Origin: Taishania pollutisoli | GTDB lineage: Bacteria; Bacteroidota; Bacteroidia; Flavobacteriales_D; Crocinitomicaceae | Direction: 5' to 3' | DNA: 64,000 nt | Assembly (NCBI RefSeq): GCF_014518315.1 | Contig: NZ_JACVEL010000013.1 | Location: forward strand, 1 to 64,000 | Shown: positions 24,818 through 33,651 of the stretch, in pieces | How the letters are laid out: every line of letters starts with the position of its first letter | Position numbering within the stretch: the first letter of the stretch is position 1 | The notes under the pieces: generated by a model | Database searches by the model: none | What the model was told of the DNA's origin: nothing | What the model saw: the letters and a program-made list of their open reading frames with translations, nothing else | Translations under genes and position numbers: made by a program

Positions 24818-25735
24818 TTGCATTCATTCGACAACATAAAGAATCAACGGATATTACTCTCTTTTCTCAATTGGGGAAAAGGGCATCTATCGCGTTGCAT
24901 TGACGTTTGCAGAAAGCTTGAACGACAAGGAAACACACTCCTGATTGCTTGCGAAGAAGAAGACTTTGCTGTTTTAAGCAGCTATGTCACTCCCCTGAAA
25001 TACCTTCCGTTTCCCGGATATCCGTTTACTTTTCAAGGGACGGGTGATTTTGCAGGTGATCTCTGGAAAAGCAGGAAATTACTTTCTGATTTTATGAAAT
25101 GGGAACAAACAGAGGTGGAGCAACTGATCACACAGCATCAAGTTACACTTGTTATTTCGGACCATCGGTACGGTTTTTTCAGTCAAACGGTTCCTTCTGT
25201 ATTTATTACACATCAGGTCAATCTGGCTATTAAGTGGTGGCAACAACCTGCACAATGGCTACACCGGAAATGGATGAAACGGTTCTCTTCTATTTGGATT
25301 ATGGATGAGGAAAAACATCCGTTAGCCGGAAAACTCAGCCGGAAAGGAAATTTGAAAAATGCGGCTTACATTGGTCACTTTAGCCGGTTTGAGAAAAAAG
25401 AAACTAAAAAAACAATCAAACTGGGTGTGTGCAACGGACCGGATCCATACAACCGGCAATTGCTGGAACGGCTGATGGGAAACAAAGAACTGGATGCGAT
25501 TATTTCATCCATTCCGGGTAATGATCCACGCATTGTACATCCGGCGACCTGGAAAGAAACAGATGAATTGTTCTGCTCAGCGAAAACGATTCACAGTTAT
25601 TGCGGTTATTCTACGTTGATGGATCTGAAGCAACTCGGTTGTAAAGGTGAACTGATTCCTACTCCGGGGCAAACGGAACAGGAATACTTGTATCGCCTGC
25701 ATACCAGCTTTGACTTTTCAGAATCTATCCGATAA
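24818..25735 (+). CDS. GT-B-fold glycosyltransferase-like protein (MJ1255/MurG-like)
   Basis: 305 residues. The opening RILLSFLNWGKGHLSRCIDV is the nucleotide-sugar transferase N-domain signature seen in MurG-like proteins and in the MJ1255/VC2487 group. Later parts (VISDHRYGFF, VFITHQVNL, IHSYCGYSTLMDL, PTPGQTEQEYL) fit the C-domain with its sugar-nucleotide site. No in-frame ATG precedes the conserved start, so initiation is probably the TTG at 24818. An ATG at 24810 is in another frame and would encode only nine residues. It follows the ChaN-like gene by 16 nt. Substrate unknown. Confidence 0.75.
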   Translation: MHSFDNIKNQRILLSFLNWGKGHLSRCIDVCRKLERQGNTLLIACEEEDFAVLSSYVTPLKYLPFPGYPFTFQGTGDFAGDLWKSRKLLSDFMKWEQTEVEQLITQHQVTLVISDHRYGFFSQTVPSVFITHQVNLAIKWWQQPAQWLHRKWMKRFSSIWIMDEEKHPLAGKLSRKGNLKNAAYIGHFSRFEKKETKKTIKLGVCNGPDPYNRQLLERLMGNKELDAIISSIPGNDPRIVHPATWKETDELFCSAKTIHSYCGYSTLMDLKQLGCKGELIPTPGQTEQEYLYRLHTSFDFSESIR

Positions 25736-25799
25736 ATTTTCCCTGTAACAAAATCAAATCAAGCGAGTTATAGAGACATCTCCTTTAGTTCAATCTGTT

Positions 25800-26550
25800 A
25801 TGAAACAAACACTACTTTCTCTCCTGTTGCTGTTCGCAGCACATACCTGTTATCTGCAGGACGTGTACATCCTGAAACAAGTTGATTCCATTCCTGTTCA
25901 TTTCCGGTACGCAACAGATATAATTGTCAATGCAAATACGATTCATCATCAATTGGAACGACTACAAGTAATCCGTGACGGGAATATTGTTGTGAATGCG
26001 TATACGGATTCTGTAGGAACGATTGAATACAATACGGAATTGGGAGCAAAACGGCTGGTCTTTGCACTGGAAACGGTTAAACAATATGCACATCCTGTGA
26101 TTCCGGTCACAGCAAACAATTACCATGAAGGCAGGAACAATCAACCGTTGAGAATCAATGACACGTTATACCGTAGGGCGGATATCCTGGTGTATGAAAA
26201 ACAACTGGACATTGAATACGGGAAACCATATCCGCTGCCGATTAATTTTGATGCCAACCTGCATGTTTTACGTCCGGAAGCGAAGCTGGTGATTGATAAA
26301 ATGATTGCCGTTCTGGAAGAGCATCCTACATTAACAATCAAATTGCATGGGCATGTGAGCGGACACAGCGGGGATTACGAATTGTCGCTGAACAGAACGA
26401 TTGCTGTTAAGACCCTATATGGTGGAACGAGGAATTGATGGAAACCGGATTACTTGTAAAGGGTTTGATAATACACAGAAACTCTACCACGAAGAGCCCT
26501 GGGAAAATAATCCATTGAACAGAAGAGTGGAGATCATTTTCTTGAAATAA
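25800..26550 (+). pseudogene. Secreted tandem-OmpA-domain protein broken by a 1-nt frameshift
   Basis: The open frame gives 212 residues and stops at 26438, but the correct OmpA ending continues in the next frame to a TAA at 26548-26550 (VERGIDGNRITCKGFDN, NNPLNRRVEIIFLK). Removing one base near 26412 (AAGACCC to AAGCCC) restores AVKPYMVERGID without a gap. The reading is: signal peptide (MKQTLLSLLLLFAAHTCYLQ), a degenerate first OmpA-like domain at about 30-125 (AYTDSVGTIEYNTELGAKRL), then a second OmpA domain (INFDANLHVLRPEAKLVIDK, LHGHVSGHSGDYELSLNRT). OmpA domains bind peptidoglycan from the outer membrane side. The break removes the last helix and strand of the second domain. A sequencing error is possible. 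Confidence 0.75.
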
Positions 26551-26579
26551 GATCTCGTTGAAAGAAAAAATGATTTATA

Positions 26580-26733
26580 AACCACATAGGACACATAGAG
26601 ACATGGGAAATATTTGTCATAGATTATAGTGACACATAGCAGCTAACTTCGTCAGCTGATTTAATACATATAGTTTTTGGAAATGTAGCTATGGTGTATC
26701 TGTCAACTTTTTTCTCTATGTGTCCTATGTGGT
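26580..26733. repeat. Palindromic-ended intergenic repeat element, complete copy
   Basis: The left end aaccacataggacacatagag (26580-26600) has an exact 21-bp inverted copy at 26713-26733. The inside holds a short near-palindrome around cagctaacttcgtcagctg (26640-26658). No ORF lies within. The structure is like a MITE or dispersed palindromic unit. Confidence 0.7.
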
Positions 26734-26777
26734 TCAAAAACGACGTAAAGCCATAAAGTACATGTAAGGTTTTCGTG

Positions 26778-26895
26778 GATTATGGTAGCACATAGCAGCC
26801 AACTTCGTCAGCTGGGTTGATTACATATGGTTATTGGAAATGCAGTTATAATATGTATAGTAACTTTTTTCTCTATGCCTCATGTGGTTCAAAAA
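26778..26895. repeat. Second, diverged copy of the intergenic repeat
   Basis: It aligns with 26623-26740 over about 118 bp (gattatggtagcacatagc..., aacttcgtcagctg, ...ttttttctctatg, catgtggttcaaaaa) in the same direction. Its left terminal arm is missing or eroded. The two copies together fill the 426-bp gap between the OmpA remnant and yqeY. Confidence 0.65.
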
Positions 26896-26910
26896 ATAGT
26901 GAAGAATAAA

Positions 26911-26943
26911 AAAAGCCGTTCCCCTGTAGTTGGAACGGCTTTT
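26911..26943. terminator. Bidirectional rho-independent terminator
   Basis: aaaagccgttcc and ggaacggcttt form an 11-bp stem with a 9-nt loop, with A-run on one side and T-run on the other. It serves both the convergent OmpA gene and yqeY. Confidence 0.8.
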
Positions 26944-26976
26944 CAACGAATATACGTTGTGTTTGTAGAATGCTGA

Positions 26977-27426
26977 TTAATTGGATAATTCTTCCTTCAC
27001 GATAGCAGAAATGACTTTTCCGTCTGCTTTTCCTGCCAGTTTTCCGGTAAGAACCCCCATTACTTTTCCCATATCAGATGGAGCCGAAGCACCAACAGAC
27101 TGGATTGCTGCCTTCACTTCTGACCTGATTTCATCCTCCGTCAGCTGTTTTGGCATGTATTCTTCAATTACTTTGGCCTGAAATAACTCTTCATCTGCCA
27201 AATCCTGTCTCCCCTGCTCCACATACAAATTGTATGTATCAATGCGTTGTTTGTACAGTTTCAAAACAATTTTTGCAGCAGCTTCTTCTGTCACTTCACC
27301 TGAACCTCCTGAAGTTGCTTCCAGCAATAATTTTGATTTGATGTCTCTCAATGCAGCCAGCTTTTCTTTTTCTTTCGCCAGCATTGCTGCTTTGATATCT
27401 GCATTTATTTTATCTGTAAAACTCAT
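26977..27426 (-). CDS. yqeY: GatB/YqeY-domain protein
   Basis: 149 residues from MSFTDKINADIK (27426). The frame extends 16 codons further up without family similarity. The features are the typical N-terminal helical hairpin (LRDIKSKLLLEA), EEYMPKQLTEDEI, and the C-terminal SDMGKVMGVLTGKLAGKADGKVIS, which matches the tRNA-binding tail domain of GatB and YqeY. The cellular role is not settled; tRNA-dependent amidation is suggested by domain kinship only. It lies 63 nt after ftsZ and is the last gene before the terminator at 26911-26943, as in many Bacteroidota dcw clusters. Confidence 0.92.
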   Translation of the reverse strand: MSFTDKINADIKAAMLAKEKEKLAALRDIKSKLLLEATSGGSGEVTEEAAAKIVLKLYKQRIDTYNLYVEQGRQDLADEELFQAKVIEEYMPKQLTEDEIRSEVKAAIQSVGASAPSDMGKVMGVLTGKLAGKADGKVISAIVKEELSN

Positions 27427-27489
27427 GTTGATGTATTTCCTGTAATAAACGACCAGCTTGCACCGATCGTTCATTGTAATCTTCTGTTA

Positions 27490-29157
27490 TTAATCTACGT
27501 TATCGTGCAGGAATGAATTTCCTCCTCTCAGCTTCACATCTCCGTTGGCATCTTTGTCCACTGAGAAGCGTGACGCATTTGAATCGGAACTGTACCCACC
27601 GTTATTATCCAGGTTGATACTTCTGCGTGTGTACGCCGGTTCTTTTTCAAACTGGATGATTCCATCCGCTTTTTTCAAACGGGAAGTAAACTCGTGGATG
27701 CGGTTCATTCGCTCTTGCTGTTTACGTTGTTGTTCTTCCGGAGAAAGGACTTGCTTGGACTCTTCTGAAGAAGCTTCAACCTGTTGCTCTACTTCATCTT
27801 CCAAGGTATAGCGTTTAACTTCCGCTACCGGAGTCGGTACAACCGGTTCTTCTACTTTGCTTTCAGTCACAGCCGGCGTTTCAGCAGCCACATCCCAGTC
27901 AAAATTGATCGCTCCCTGCTCAGTCACTTCATCATCCAGGTTCACCTTCTTCACTTCCGGTTCTGCCGGAGGTGTGTTCGTTGTATAATACGAAACGGGA
28001 TCATTGACTGTTGGTGGTGTCACAACAGGCGCTTCCGCTTTTTTAATAAACGGTTCTGCCTGCTCATTGGTAATTTCTTTTGCTCCATTCCAAACATTCG
28101 TTTCTGTCGGGGAAGTCAAAGGAGCTTTAATTTCTGCCTTTGGCTCATCTTCCAGAACAGTACGTTGTTTTTCAGGAGCTTTTTCAAAACCCGTGATCGG
28201 CGTAGAAGCAAATCCTGTAGCAATTACCGTTACGCTCAATTTATTTCCTAATGACGCATCGTATCCGTGTCCGAAGATGATTTCAGCTGTTGAGCCTGCC
28301 TCATCCTGGATGTAATCCGTGATCTCAGCCATTTCGTCCATCGTAATTTCAGCATCACCGTAGGTAATGTTCAATAATACGTAGTTTGCACCTTTGATGT
28401 CATTATCATTCAACAACGGAGAAGACAAGGCTTGTTGAACAGCACTCATAGATCTGTTCTCACCTTCTGCCTTCGCGCTACCCATAATGGCAACACCCGA
28501 ATTGCGCATAACCGTATTGACATCGTTCAAGTCCGTGTTGATGATTCCTGTCACGGAAATTACTTCCGCGATTCCTTTTGCTGCAACTGTCAGTACGTCA
28601 TCCGCCTGTGCAAATGCGTTTCCGATTGTCAGGTTTCCTGTTACTTCACGCAAACGCTCGTTGTTGATGATCAACAAGGCATCTACGTTTCTTCTCATGG
28701 CATCCAGACCGTCTTCTGCTTGCTGGCGACGTTTTCTTCCTTCGAAGCTGAACGGCACTGTCACAATCCCAACAGTAAGAATTCCCATTTCTTTCGCAAC
28801 ACCAGCAATTACAGGAGCAGCTCCGGTACCGGTTCCTCCTCCCATTCCTGCTGTAACAAATACCATCTTTGTATTGTTGGACAACAAGTCACGAATTTCA
28901 TCAATATTTTCTACTGCCGCATTTTTACCGATTTCAGGAATTGAACCAGCGCCTCTACCTTCCGTTAAAGACGGGCCCAACTGAATCTTGTAGGGTACAG
29001 GAGAAATATCCAAGGCTTGTTTATCTGTATTGCAGACAATGAAATCCACGCCTATAATCCCCTGATTATACATGTGATTCACAGCGTTGCTCCCTCCACC
29101 ACCAACACCAATTACTTTGATGATTGATGAGTTTTCTTTTGGCAAATCAAATTCCAT
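27490..29157 (-). CDS. ftsZ: Cell division GTPase FtsZ
   Basis: 555 residues. The tubulin-like GTPase core covers about 1-320: GVGGGGSNAV (residues 17-26), the GGGTGTGAAP signature loop (106-115), NNERLREVTG, and the NTDLNDVNTVM catalytic T7 region. A long acidic, Pro/Val/Glu-rich linker follows (about 330-500), then a conserved tail ending NSFLHDNVD, the Bacteroidota form of the C-terminal peptide that should bind FtsA. FtsZ polymerises at mid-cell and organises septal wall synthesis. It lies 58 nt after ftsA, in the usual ftsQ-ftsA-ftsZ order. Confidence 0.98.
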   Translation of the reverse strand: MEFDLPKENSSIIKVIGVGGGGSNAVNHMYNQGIIGVDFIVCNTDKQALDISPVPYKIQLGPSLTEGRGAGSIPEIGKNAAVENIDEIRDLLSNNTKMVFVTAGMGGGTGTGAAPVIAGVAKEMGILTVGIVTVPFSFEGRKRRQQAEDGLDAMRRNVDALLIINNERLREVTGNLTIGNAFAQADDVLTVAAKGIAEVISVTGIINTDLNDVNTVMRNSGVAIMGSAKAEGENRSMSAVQQALSSPLLNDNDIKGANYVLLNITYGDAEITMDEMAEITDYIQDEAGSTAEIIFGHGYDASLGNKLSVTVIATGFASTPITGFEKAPEKQRTVLEDEPKAEIKAPLTSPTETNVWNGAKEITNEQAEPFIKKAEAPVVTPPTVNDPVSYYTTNTPPAEPEVKKVNLDDEVTEQGAINFDWDVAAETPAVTESKVEEPVVPTPVAEVKRYTLEDEVEQQVEASSEESKQVLSPEEQQRKQQERMNRIHEFTSRLKKADGIIQFEKEPAYTRRSINLDNNGGYSSDSNASRFSVDKDANGDVKLRGGNSFLHDNVD

Positions 29158-29215
29158 TTTCTTCGTTTTTATTAGTTGTCGTTGTTTTTAATTTTCAGGG
29201 TTCAGAAAGGAATAA

Positions 29216-30514
29216 TTAATCTTCCTCGATGAACCAGCTTTTCCCTTTTTCTACCAGTGATTCGAAGAAACCTGTTCTTCGTTTATCTGTTTGCCGGGCA
29301 ATTTTTTCTGTTCCGGTTGTCGTTGCAGATTCCCCGATTTTTCCTTTTCTGTCCAGATCGTTGAATCCGTTCAACACCAGACCGATTCCCGTTGAATACA
29401 TCGGGCTAGCCAGTTTGTCCAGTTCATTTGTGTTTGCCAGGTGCTCCGTCGGCAATCCGATACGTGTATCCAGACCTGTTACATATTCAAACAATTGCTT
29501 CACATGCTTCAGCTGCGCACCTCCACCAGTTACTACAATACCACCGATCAGTTTCTTTTTCAATCCGGAATTGATGATTTCATAATCCACCAATTCGATG
29601 ATTTCCGTCATACGAGCGCTGATGATACTCGCCAGGTTTCTGACAGAGATTTCTTTCGGCTCCCGTCCGCGAAGTCCCGGAATACAAACGATTTCATTTT
29701 CCTGACTTTCGCTTGGCAATGCCGAGCCGAATTTCACTTTCAGTCGCTCCGCCTGGTTGCGCATGATCATGCATCCTTCTTTAATATCTTCCGTAATGGA
29801 GTTTCCTCCGAACGGAATAATTGCCGTATGCTGGATAATTCCGTCGTGGAACACTGCGATGTCTGTTGTACCACCACCAATATCCACCAACACCACTCCT
29901 GCTTCTTTTTCTTCAGAAGACAATACCGCTTCTGCAGACGCCATCGGTTCCAGCACCAGGTCTTTTACTTCCAATCCTGCGCGGGAAACGCATCGCATAA
30001 TATTCGTACAGGCACCTACATTTCCGGTAATGATGTGGAAATTTGCTTCCAGTCGAACTCCGGCGTGACCAATCGGTTCTTTTATTCCCTGTTGGTTGTC
30101 GATAATGTATTGCTTCGGAATCACTTTAATGATTTGTTCTCCCGGAGGCATCAGCATTTTGTACATGTCATCTTCCAGGGCATCCAGGTCCAGCTGAGAA
30201 ATTTCATTCTCCAGGTTGCTACGCGTCAGCATTCCCCGATGCTGCATGCTTTTGATGTGTTGGCCTGCCACACCCACATAAGCACTGCGGATCAGTAATT
30301 CATACTCTCCGTTAATGCTTTCCTGCGTTTGTTCAACAGCAGATCTGATCGACTGAATGGTTTTCTCGATGTTTTCAACAATACCACGGGCAACACCGAG
30401 TGACTCAGCCTGCCCCATCGCCAGAATTTCGATTTTGCCATGTTCATTTCGTGTTCCCACAAAACAAGCAATCTTCGTAGTTCCGATATCAAGTCCAACA
30501 ACAACTTTTGACAT
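29216..30514 (-). CDS. ftsA: Cell division actin-like protein FtsA
   Basis: 432 residues. The actin-type phosphate loops are plain: VVGLDIGTTKIACFVG at the start and VLVDIGGGTTDIAVF near the middle, with the adenosine region GGIVVTGGGAQLKHV. The SHS2/1C subdomain insertion typical of FtsA lies at about 80-160. The C-terminal part (TGFFESLVEKGKSWFIEE) resembles the amphipathic membrane-targeting helix. FtsA tethers FtsZ to the inner membrane. It begins 8 nt after the ftsQ stop, in one operon. Confidence 0.97.
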   Translation of the reverse strand: MSKVVVGLDIGTTKIACFVGTRNEHGKIEILAMGQAESLGVARGIVENIEKTIQSIRSAVEQTQESINGEYELLIRSAYVGVAGQHIKSMQHRGMLTRSNLENEISQLDLDALEDDMYKMLMPPGEQIIKVIPKQYIIDNQQGIKEPIGHAGVRLEANFHIITGNVGACTNIMRCVSRAGLEVKDLVLEPMASAEAVLSSEEKEAGVVLVDIGGGTTDIAVFHDGIIQHTAIIPFGGNSITEDIKEGCMIMRNQAERLKVKFGSALPSESQENEIVCIPGLRGREPKEISVRNLASIISARMTEIIELVDYEIINSGLKKKLIGGIVVTGGGAQLKHVKQLFEYVTGLDTRIGLPTEHLANTNELDKLASPMYSTGIGLVLNGFNDLDRKGKIGESATTTGTEKIARQTDKRRTGFFESLVEKGKSWFIEED

Positions 30515-30522
30515 ATCTTTTC

Positions 30523-31320
30523 TTATTCTTTTTTCTTACAAACAATCTGCTTATCGTATTTGAGGGAGATTTCGCTGTACTTATTCCACCCTTCAAACGG
30601 AATTGCTTCTTTGTAAAATATCTTTAGTTTTTCAAATTTTTCTGCAACGTCCTGTTCAGTAAACGCTGAGCCAAAGACAATTTTCTGTCCACCAACTAAC
30701 GGGATCAGTACAAAATCACCGTTGCTTTCTCTGTGAATTTGCCCTATTAATGACCGCATTAGTGGATCATTGCAAACATAATTCGAAATTCGATACACAT
30801 CATCTAATTTTCGAATAGTTTTCAAAGAGTCATTGTTAATAATGTCAGAAACACTTTCCGAACCATATCTGTCCGGAATCTCTCCCGTCACAACCAATAC
30901 CCGTGCGGTGTGTTCGGAAGAACTACTGATTGTGTGTCCGTCCGCATCCAGGAAATAACTTTGTCCTGACAGGTTGAAGATGTGCGCAATAGGTCTGCGC
31001 AGTTCTATTTCAATGTTCCAGTTACCACTCAGAGAGCTATAAACCGTAACGTTTTTCACTTCCTCCATTTTCCGGATAAACCGCTCTATTTTTTCCGGGT
31101 TGAGATCACGAACGCGTTGGTTGACAAACACCAGGTTATTCCGTTCCAGGCGGGACAATAATTCGTTTTCGGTAAGAAAGGAATTTTCACCTTCCACGCT
31201 GATCTGGATGGCAGGTTTTTGCAATGGTAATTCCTTCAACACTTTTTGTGTCATTACCAGCAGCACGATGACTGAAACGCCAAAGACCGACCATCCTGTT
31301 ATTTTCAGCCATTTACTCAC
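30523..31320 (-). CDS. ftsQ: Cell division protein FtsQ
   Basis: 265 residues with a GTG start at 31320 that overlaps the murC stop by 8 nt. A short cytoplasmic tail and one membrane segment (ITGWSVFGVSVIVLLVMT, residues 7-24) come first. A POTRA-like region follows (ENSFLTENELLSRLERNNL, KIERFIRKMEEVKNVTVYSS, WNIEIELRRPIAHIF), then the FtsQ beta domain (SYFLDADG, ARVLVVTGEI). FtsQ links early and late divisome parts in the periplasm. Sequence conservation is low, but the position between murC and ftsA settles the call. Confidence 0.93.
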   Translation of the reverse strand: MSKWLKITGWSVFGVSVIVLLVMTQKVLKELPLQKPAIQISVEGENSFLTENELLSRLERNNLVFVNQRVRDLNPEKIERFIRKMEEVKNVTVYSSLSGNWNIEIELRRPIAHIFNLSGQSYFLDADGHTISSSSEHTARVLVVTGEIPDRYGSESVSDIINNDSLKTIRKLDDVYRISNYVCNDPLMRSLIGQIHRESNGDFVLIPLVGGQKIVFGSAFTEQDVAEKFEKLKIFYKEAIPFEGWNKYSEISLKYDKQIVCKKKE

Positions 31321-32740
31321 TCCATTCTTTTTTTAACGGATTGACAATCCGGTCAATATCACCGGCTCCGATGGTTAGAAATACACCTTCGGTATGAGCA
31401 GACAGGTAATTGACGACTTCACCGGGAAGCATCAGTTTTTTATCCGGCGCAGTAATTTTTTCCAGTAACGCGTCACTTGTTACACCCGGAATCGGCTCCT
31501 CCCTTGCGGGGTAAATCGGGAGCAAAATGACCTCATCCAACCGGGATAGTTGTGCTACAAATCCTTCAAAGAAATCACGGGTTCGTGTGAACAAATGCGG
31601 TTGAAAAACTCCGGTTACTTTCCGATCGTGGTAGATCAGGCGAATGGAATCAATCAATGCCTTTAATTCGGTCGGATGGTGCGCATAATCGTCAATATAG
31701 ATTAAATTCTGCGATTTAACAATGCTTTCAAACCTTCTTTTTACCCCCAGGAATGTCTTCAACCCGGACCGGATGGTTGCTTCGTCTACTCCTAAAAATT
31801 GACACAAGGCAATGCAGGCAATCGCATTTTCAGCATTGTGAATGCCGGGAATTCCCAATTCAACAGCTTCCCATTTCCCGGAAGGTGTCTGAACATCGAA
31901 CAGATATTTCTCGTTTTCCACACGTACATTCAGACCACAATACTCCGAATCAGGTTCATTGATTCCATAGGTGATCGTTTTCGCCGCTGTCGGCAAATTC
32001 AATCCGTATTTTTGAACAACAACGCCGTTTTCAGGATGCAACCCGGCATACAATTCAAATCCTTCCCGGAAATGAGCTGCATCGCCGTAGATATCCAGGT
32101 GATCCGGATCGGCAGATGTAATGATGCTTGCAAACGGCGACAAACGCAGAAACGAACGGTCAAATTCATCGGCTTCGATTACGGTATAAGCTGCCGACGG
32201 ATTCAGTACCAGATTGGAATTGAAATTGGATGAAATCCCTCCCAGAAATGCAGTACATTTCACTTCTGATTGATCCAGCAGGTGCGCCAGCATAGTACTG
32301 GTCGTAGTCTTTCCATGCGTTCCCGCTACACCTAATCCTTTGGAGGTTTTCGTAATCAATCCCAGTACTTCGGAACGCTTCACGATTTCAAATTCGTTGA
32401 ACTGAAAATGTAGTAATTCTCCTAAATTTTTCGGTACGGCAGGCGTCACAATCACCAGTGTTTTCGCCTTATCGCCATATGGTGATGAAATACTCGAATT
32501 CCGGTCTTCGTAGTGCACATCAATTCCTTCCTGTTGCAGTGATTCTGTCAATGGCGAAGGTGTTTTGTCGTAACCTGCCACATTCCATCCCAGCGATTTA
32601 AAATAACGTGCAAGCGCAGACATCCCGATTCCACCTATTCCCAGAAAATAAGCATTTTCAAAGTTGTCCAAACTGATATTTACTATTCGTATGTCCACTA
32701 TTTCGTTCGTTTGTGTGTTTTTCTGTTGGTTAAAAGTCAT
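31313..32740 (-). CDS. murC: UDP-N-acetylmuramate--L-alanine ligase MurC
   Basis: 475 residues. The UDP-binding Rossmann domain begins with YFLGIGGIGMSALAR (about 31-45). The ATP loop is GTHGKTTTST (140-149), the central motif includes EADEFDRSFL, and the C-terminal domain contains IDDYAHHPTELKAL. The protein has an N-terminal extension of about 28 residues. MurC adds L-Ala to UDP-MurNAc in the cytoplasm. It overlaps ftsQ by 8 nt downstream and the preceding membrane-protein gene by 11 nt. Confidence 0.98.
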   Translation of the reverse strand: MTFNQQKNTQTNEIVDIRIVNISLDNFENAYFLGIGGIGMSALARYFKSLGWNVAGYDKTPSPLTESLQQEGIDVHYEDRNSSISSPYGDKAKTLVIVTPAVPKNLGELLHFQFNEFEIVKRSEVLGLITKTSKGLGVAGTHGKTTTSTMLAHLLDQSEVKCTAFLGGISSNFNSNLVLNPSAAYTVIEADEFDRSFLRLSPFASIITSADPDHLDIYGDAAHFREGFELYAGLHPENGVVVQKYGLNLPTAAKTITYGINEPDSEYCGLNVRVENEKYLFDVQTPSGKWEAVELGIPGIHNAENAIACIALCQFLGVDEATIRSGLKTFLGVKRRFESIVKSQNLIYIDDYAHHPTELKALIDSIRLIYHDRKVTGVFQPHLFTRTRDFFEGFVAQLSRLDEVILLPIYPAREEPIPGVTSDALLEKITAPDKKLMLPGEVVNYLSAHTEGVFLTIGAGDIDRIVNPLKKEWSE

Positions 32741-33173
32741 CTAATAAATCCAGGTGTTTTTCTTTCCGCTTCGGAACAGGAATACGTATTTTATAGATCG
32801 CCACTGCTAAAAATAAAACGGTACTGATAAAAAATAAGAAAAATCCCATATGCGGTCTGGAATAATCCGGAGAAAAATCTTCGCTGTATACAAAACATGC
32901 AAATCCGAACAACAATACGCTAAAAACCAGCAGCAATGCTTTCATCGTAATCGTATGTCGGACTAAACCAAATACAAGCGCAGGAATAAAGAAGATGAAA
33001 AACAAAATATATTCCGTATCGTAACCTGGTCCTCCCGAGTAAGGTCTATAGGTATCTTGCGGGGCTAATGGATTCACGTCCTGGTATATTTTATACGGCA
33101 TCAGCAGACTGACCAGGTACATCACAAATGCCAGAATCAGTATCACACGTGTTATGATGAGTTTCTTATTCAT
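32730..33173 (-). CDS. Four-segment membrane protein inside dcw (paralogue B)
   Basis: 147 residues with four predicted membrane helices: about 7-26 (ITRVILILAFVMYLVSLLMP), 55-72 (YILFFIFFIPALVFGL), 77-96 (ALLLVFSVLLFGFACF), and 110-128 (GFFLFFISTVLFLAVAIY). It ends in a charged tail (KHLDLLDDF). It is a paralogue of the gene just before it: both have the same helix spacing, a short periplasmic loop after helix 1, and similar ends (IRIPVPKRKEK...LLDDF versus STVPVTKKYSV...IIDDF). The start overlaps the partner by 4 nt (ATGA) and the end overlaps murC by 11 nt. Function unknown. Confidence 0.8.
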   Translation of the reverse strand: MNKKLIITRVILILAFVMYLVSLLMPYKIYQDVNPLAPQDTYRPYSGGPGYDTEYILFFIFFIPALVFGLVRHTITMKALLLVFSVLLFGFACFVYSEDFSPDYSRPHMGFFLFFISTVLFLAVAIYKIRIPVPKRKEKHLDLLDDF

Positions 33174-33643
33174 TTAAAATCGTCTATTATCTCCTTACTT
33201 ACACTGTATTTTTTTGTTACAGGAACCGTCGACTTCAGAATAGCGGTCACCAGAAACAACAAGGCGCACGAACACCCAATGTAATATCCCGCATAAGGTG
33301 TGTAGCCTGCAAAATCATTCCGTTCATAAAAAAAATAACTGTCTTCCGAGGTGGCAAATCCGTTCAGGTAAATAAATGTACACATTAACACAGGAAACAC
33401 AAGCGATGCAAACCTGGAAAATTGTGTATGTTTAACAAATGTCATAATCAACAGAGGAATTGCAGTTGTGACAAGCAAAATAAATTTCAGGTGAAAATTC
33501 TGTGTTCCGTATGTGTACTGGTAAACACCGTTTGCATCTATGTAATAATAGGTGTGCTTGTAATCCGGCACAAACAGGTTGAACATATAGACCAGGAATG
33601 CCAGCCATATCAATCCATGTATTATTTCCAGCTTCTTTGCCAT
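33170..33643 (-). CDS. Four-segment membrane protein inside dcw (paralogue A)
   Basis: 157 residues, four membrane segments at about 8-25 (IHGLIWLAFLVYMFNLFV), 52-70 (FILLVTTAIPLLIMTF), 78-95 (FASLVFPVLMCTFIYL) and 122-140 (YIGCSCALLFLVTAIL), and a Tyr-rich first loop. It follows murG by 8 nt and overlaps its paralogue by 4 nt. No family recognised. Tight coupling inside the murG-murC stretch suggests co-expression with lipid II synthesis, but no catalytic residues are evident. Confidence 0.8.
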   Translation of the reverse strand: MAKKLEIIHGLIWLAFLVYMFNLFVPDYKHTYYYIDANGVYQYTYGTQNFHLKFILLVTTAIPLLIMTFVKHTQFSRFASLVFPVLMCTFIYLNGFATSEDSYFFYERNDFAGYTPYAGYYIGCSCALLFLVTAILKSTVPVTKKYSVSKEIIDDFK

Positions 33644-33651
33644 TGCTATGG

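Noticed and set aside
26404-26440. Programmed frameshift in the OmpA gene
   Set aside because: No slippery heptamer followed by a stem-loop is seen; loss of one base or a read error explains it better.
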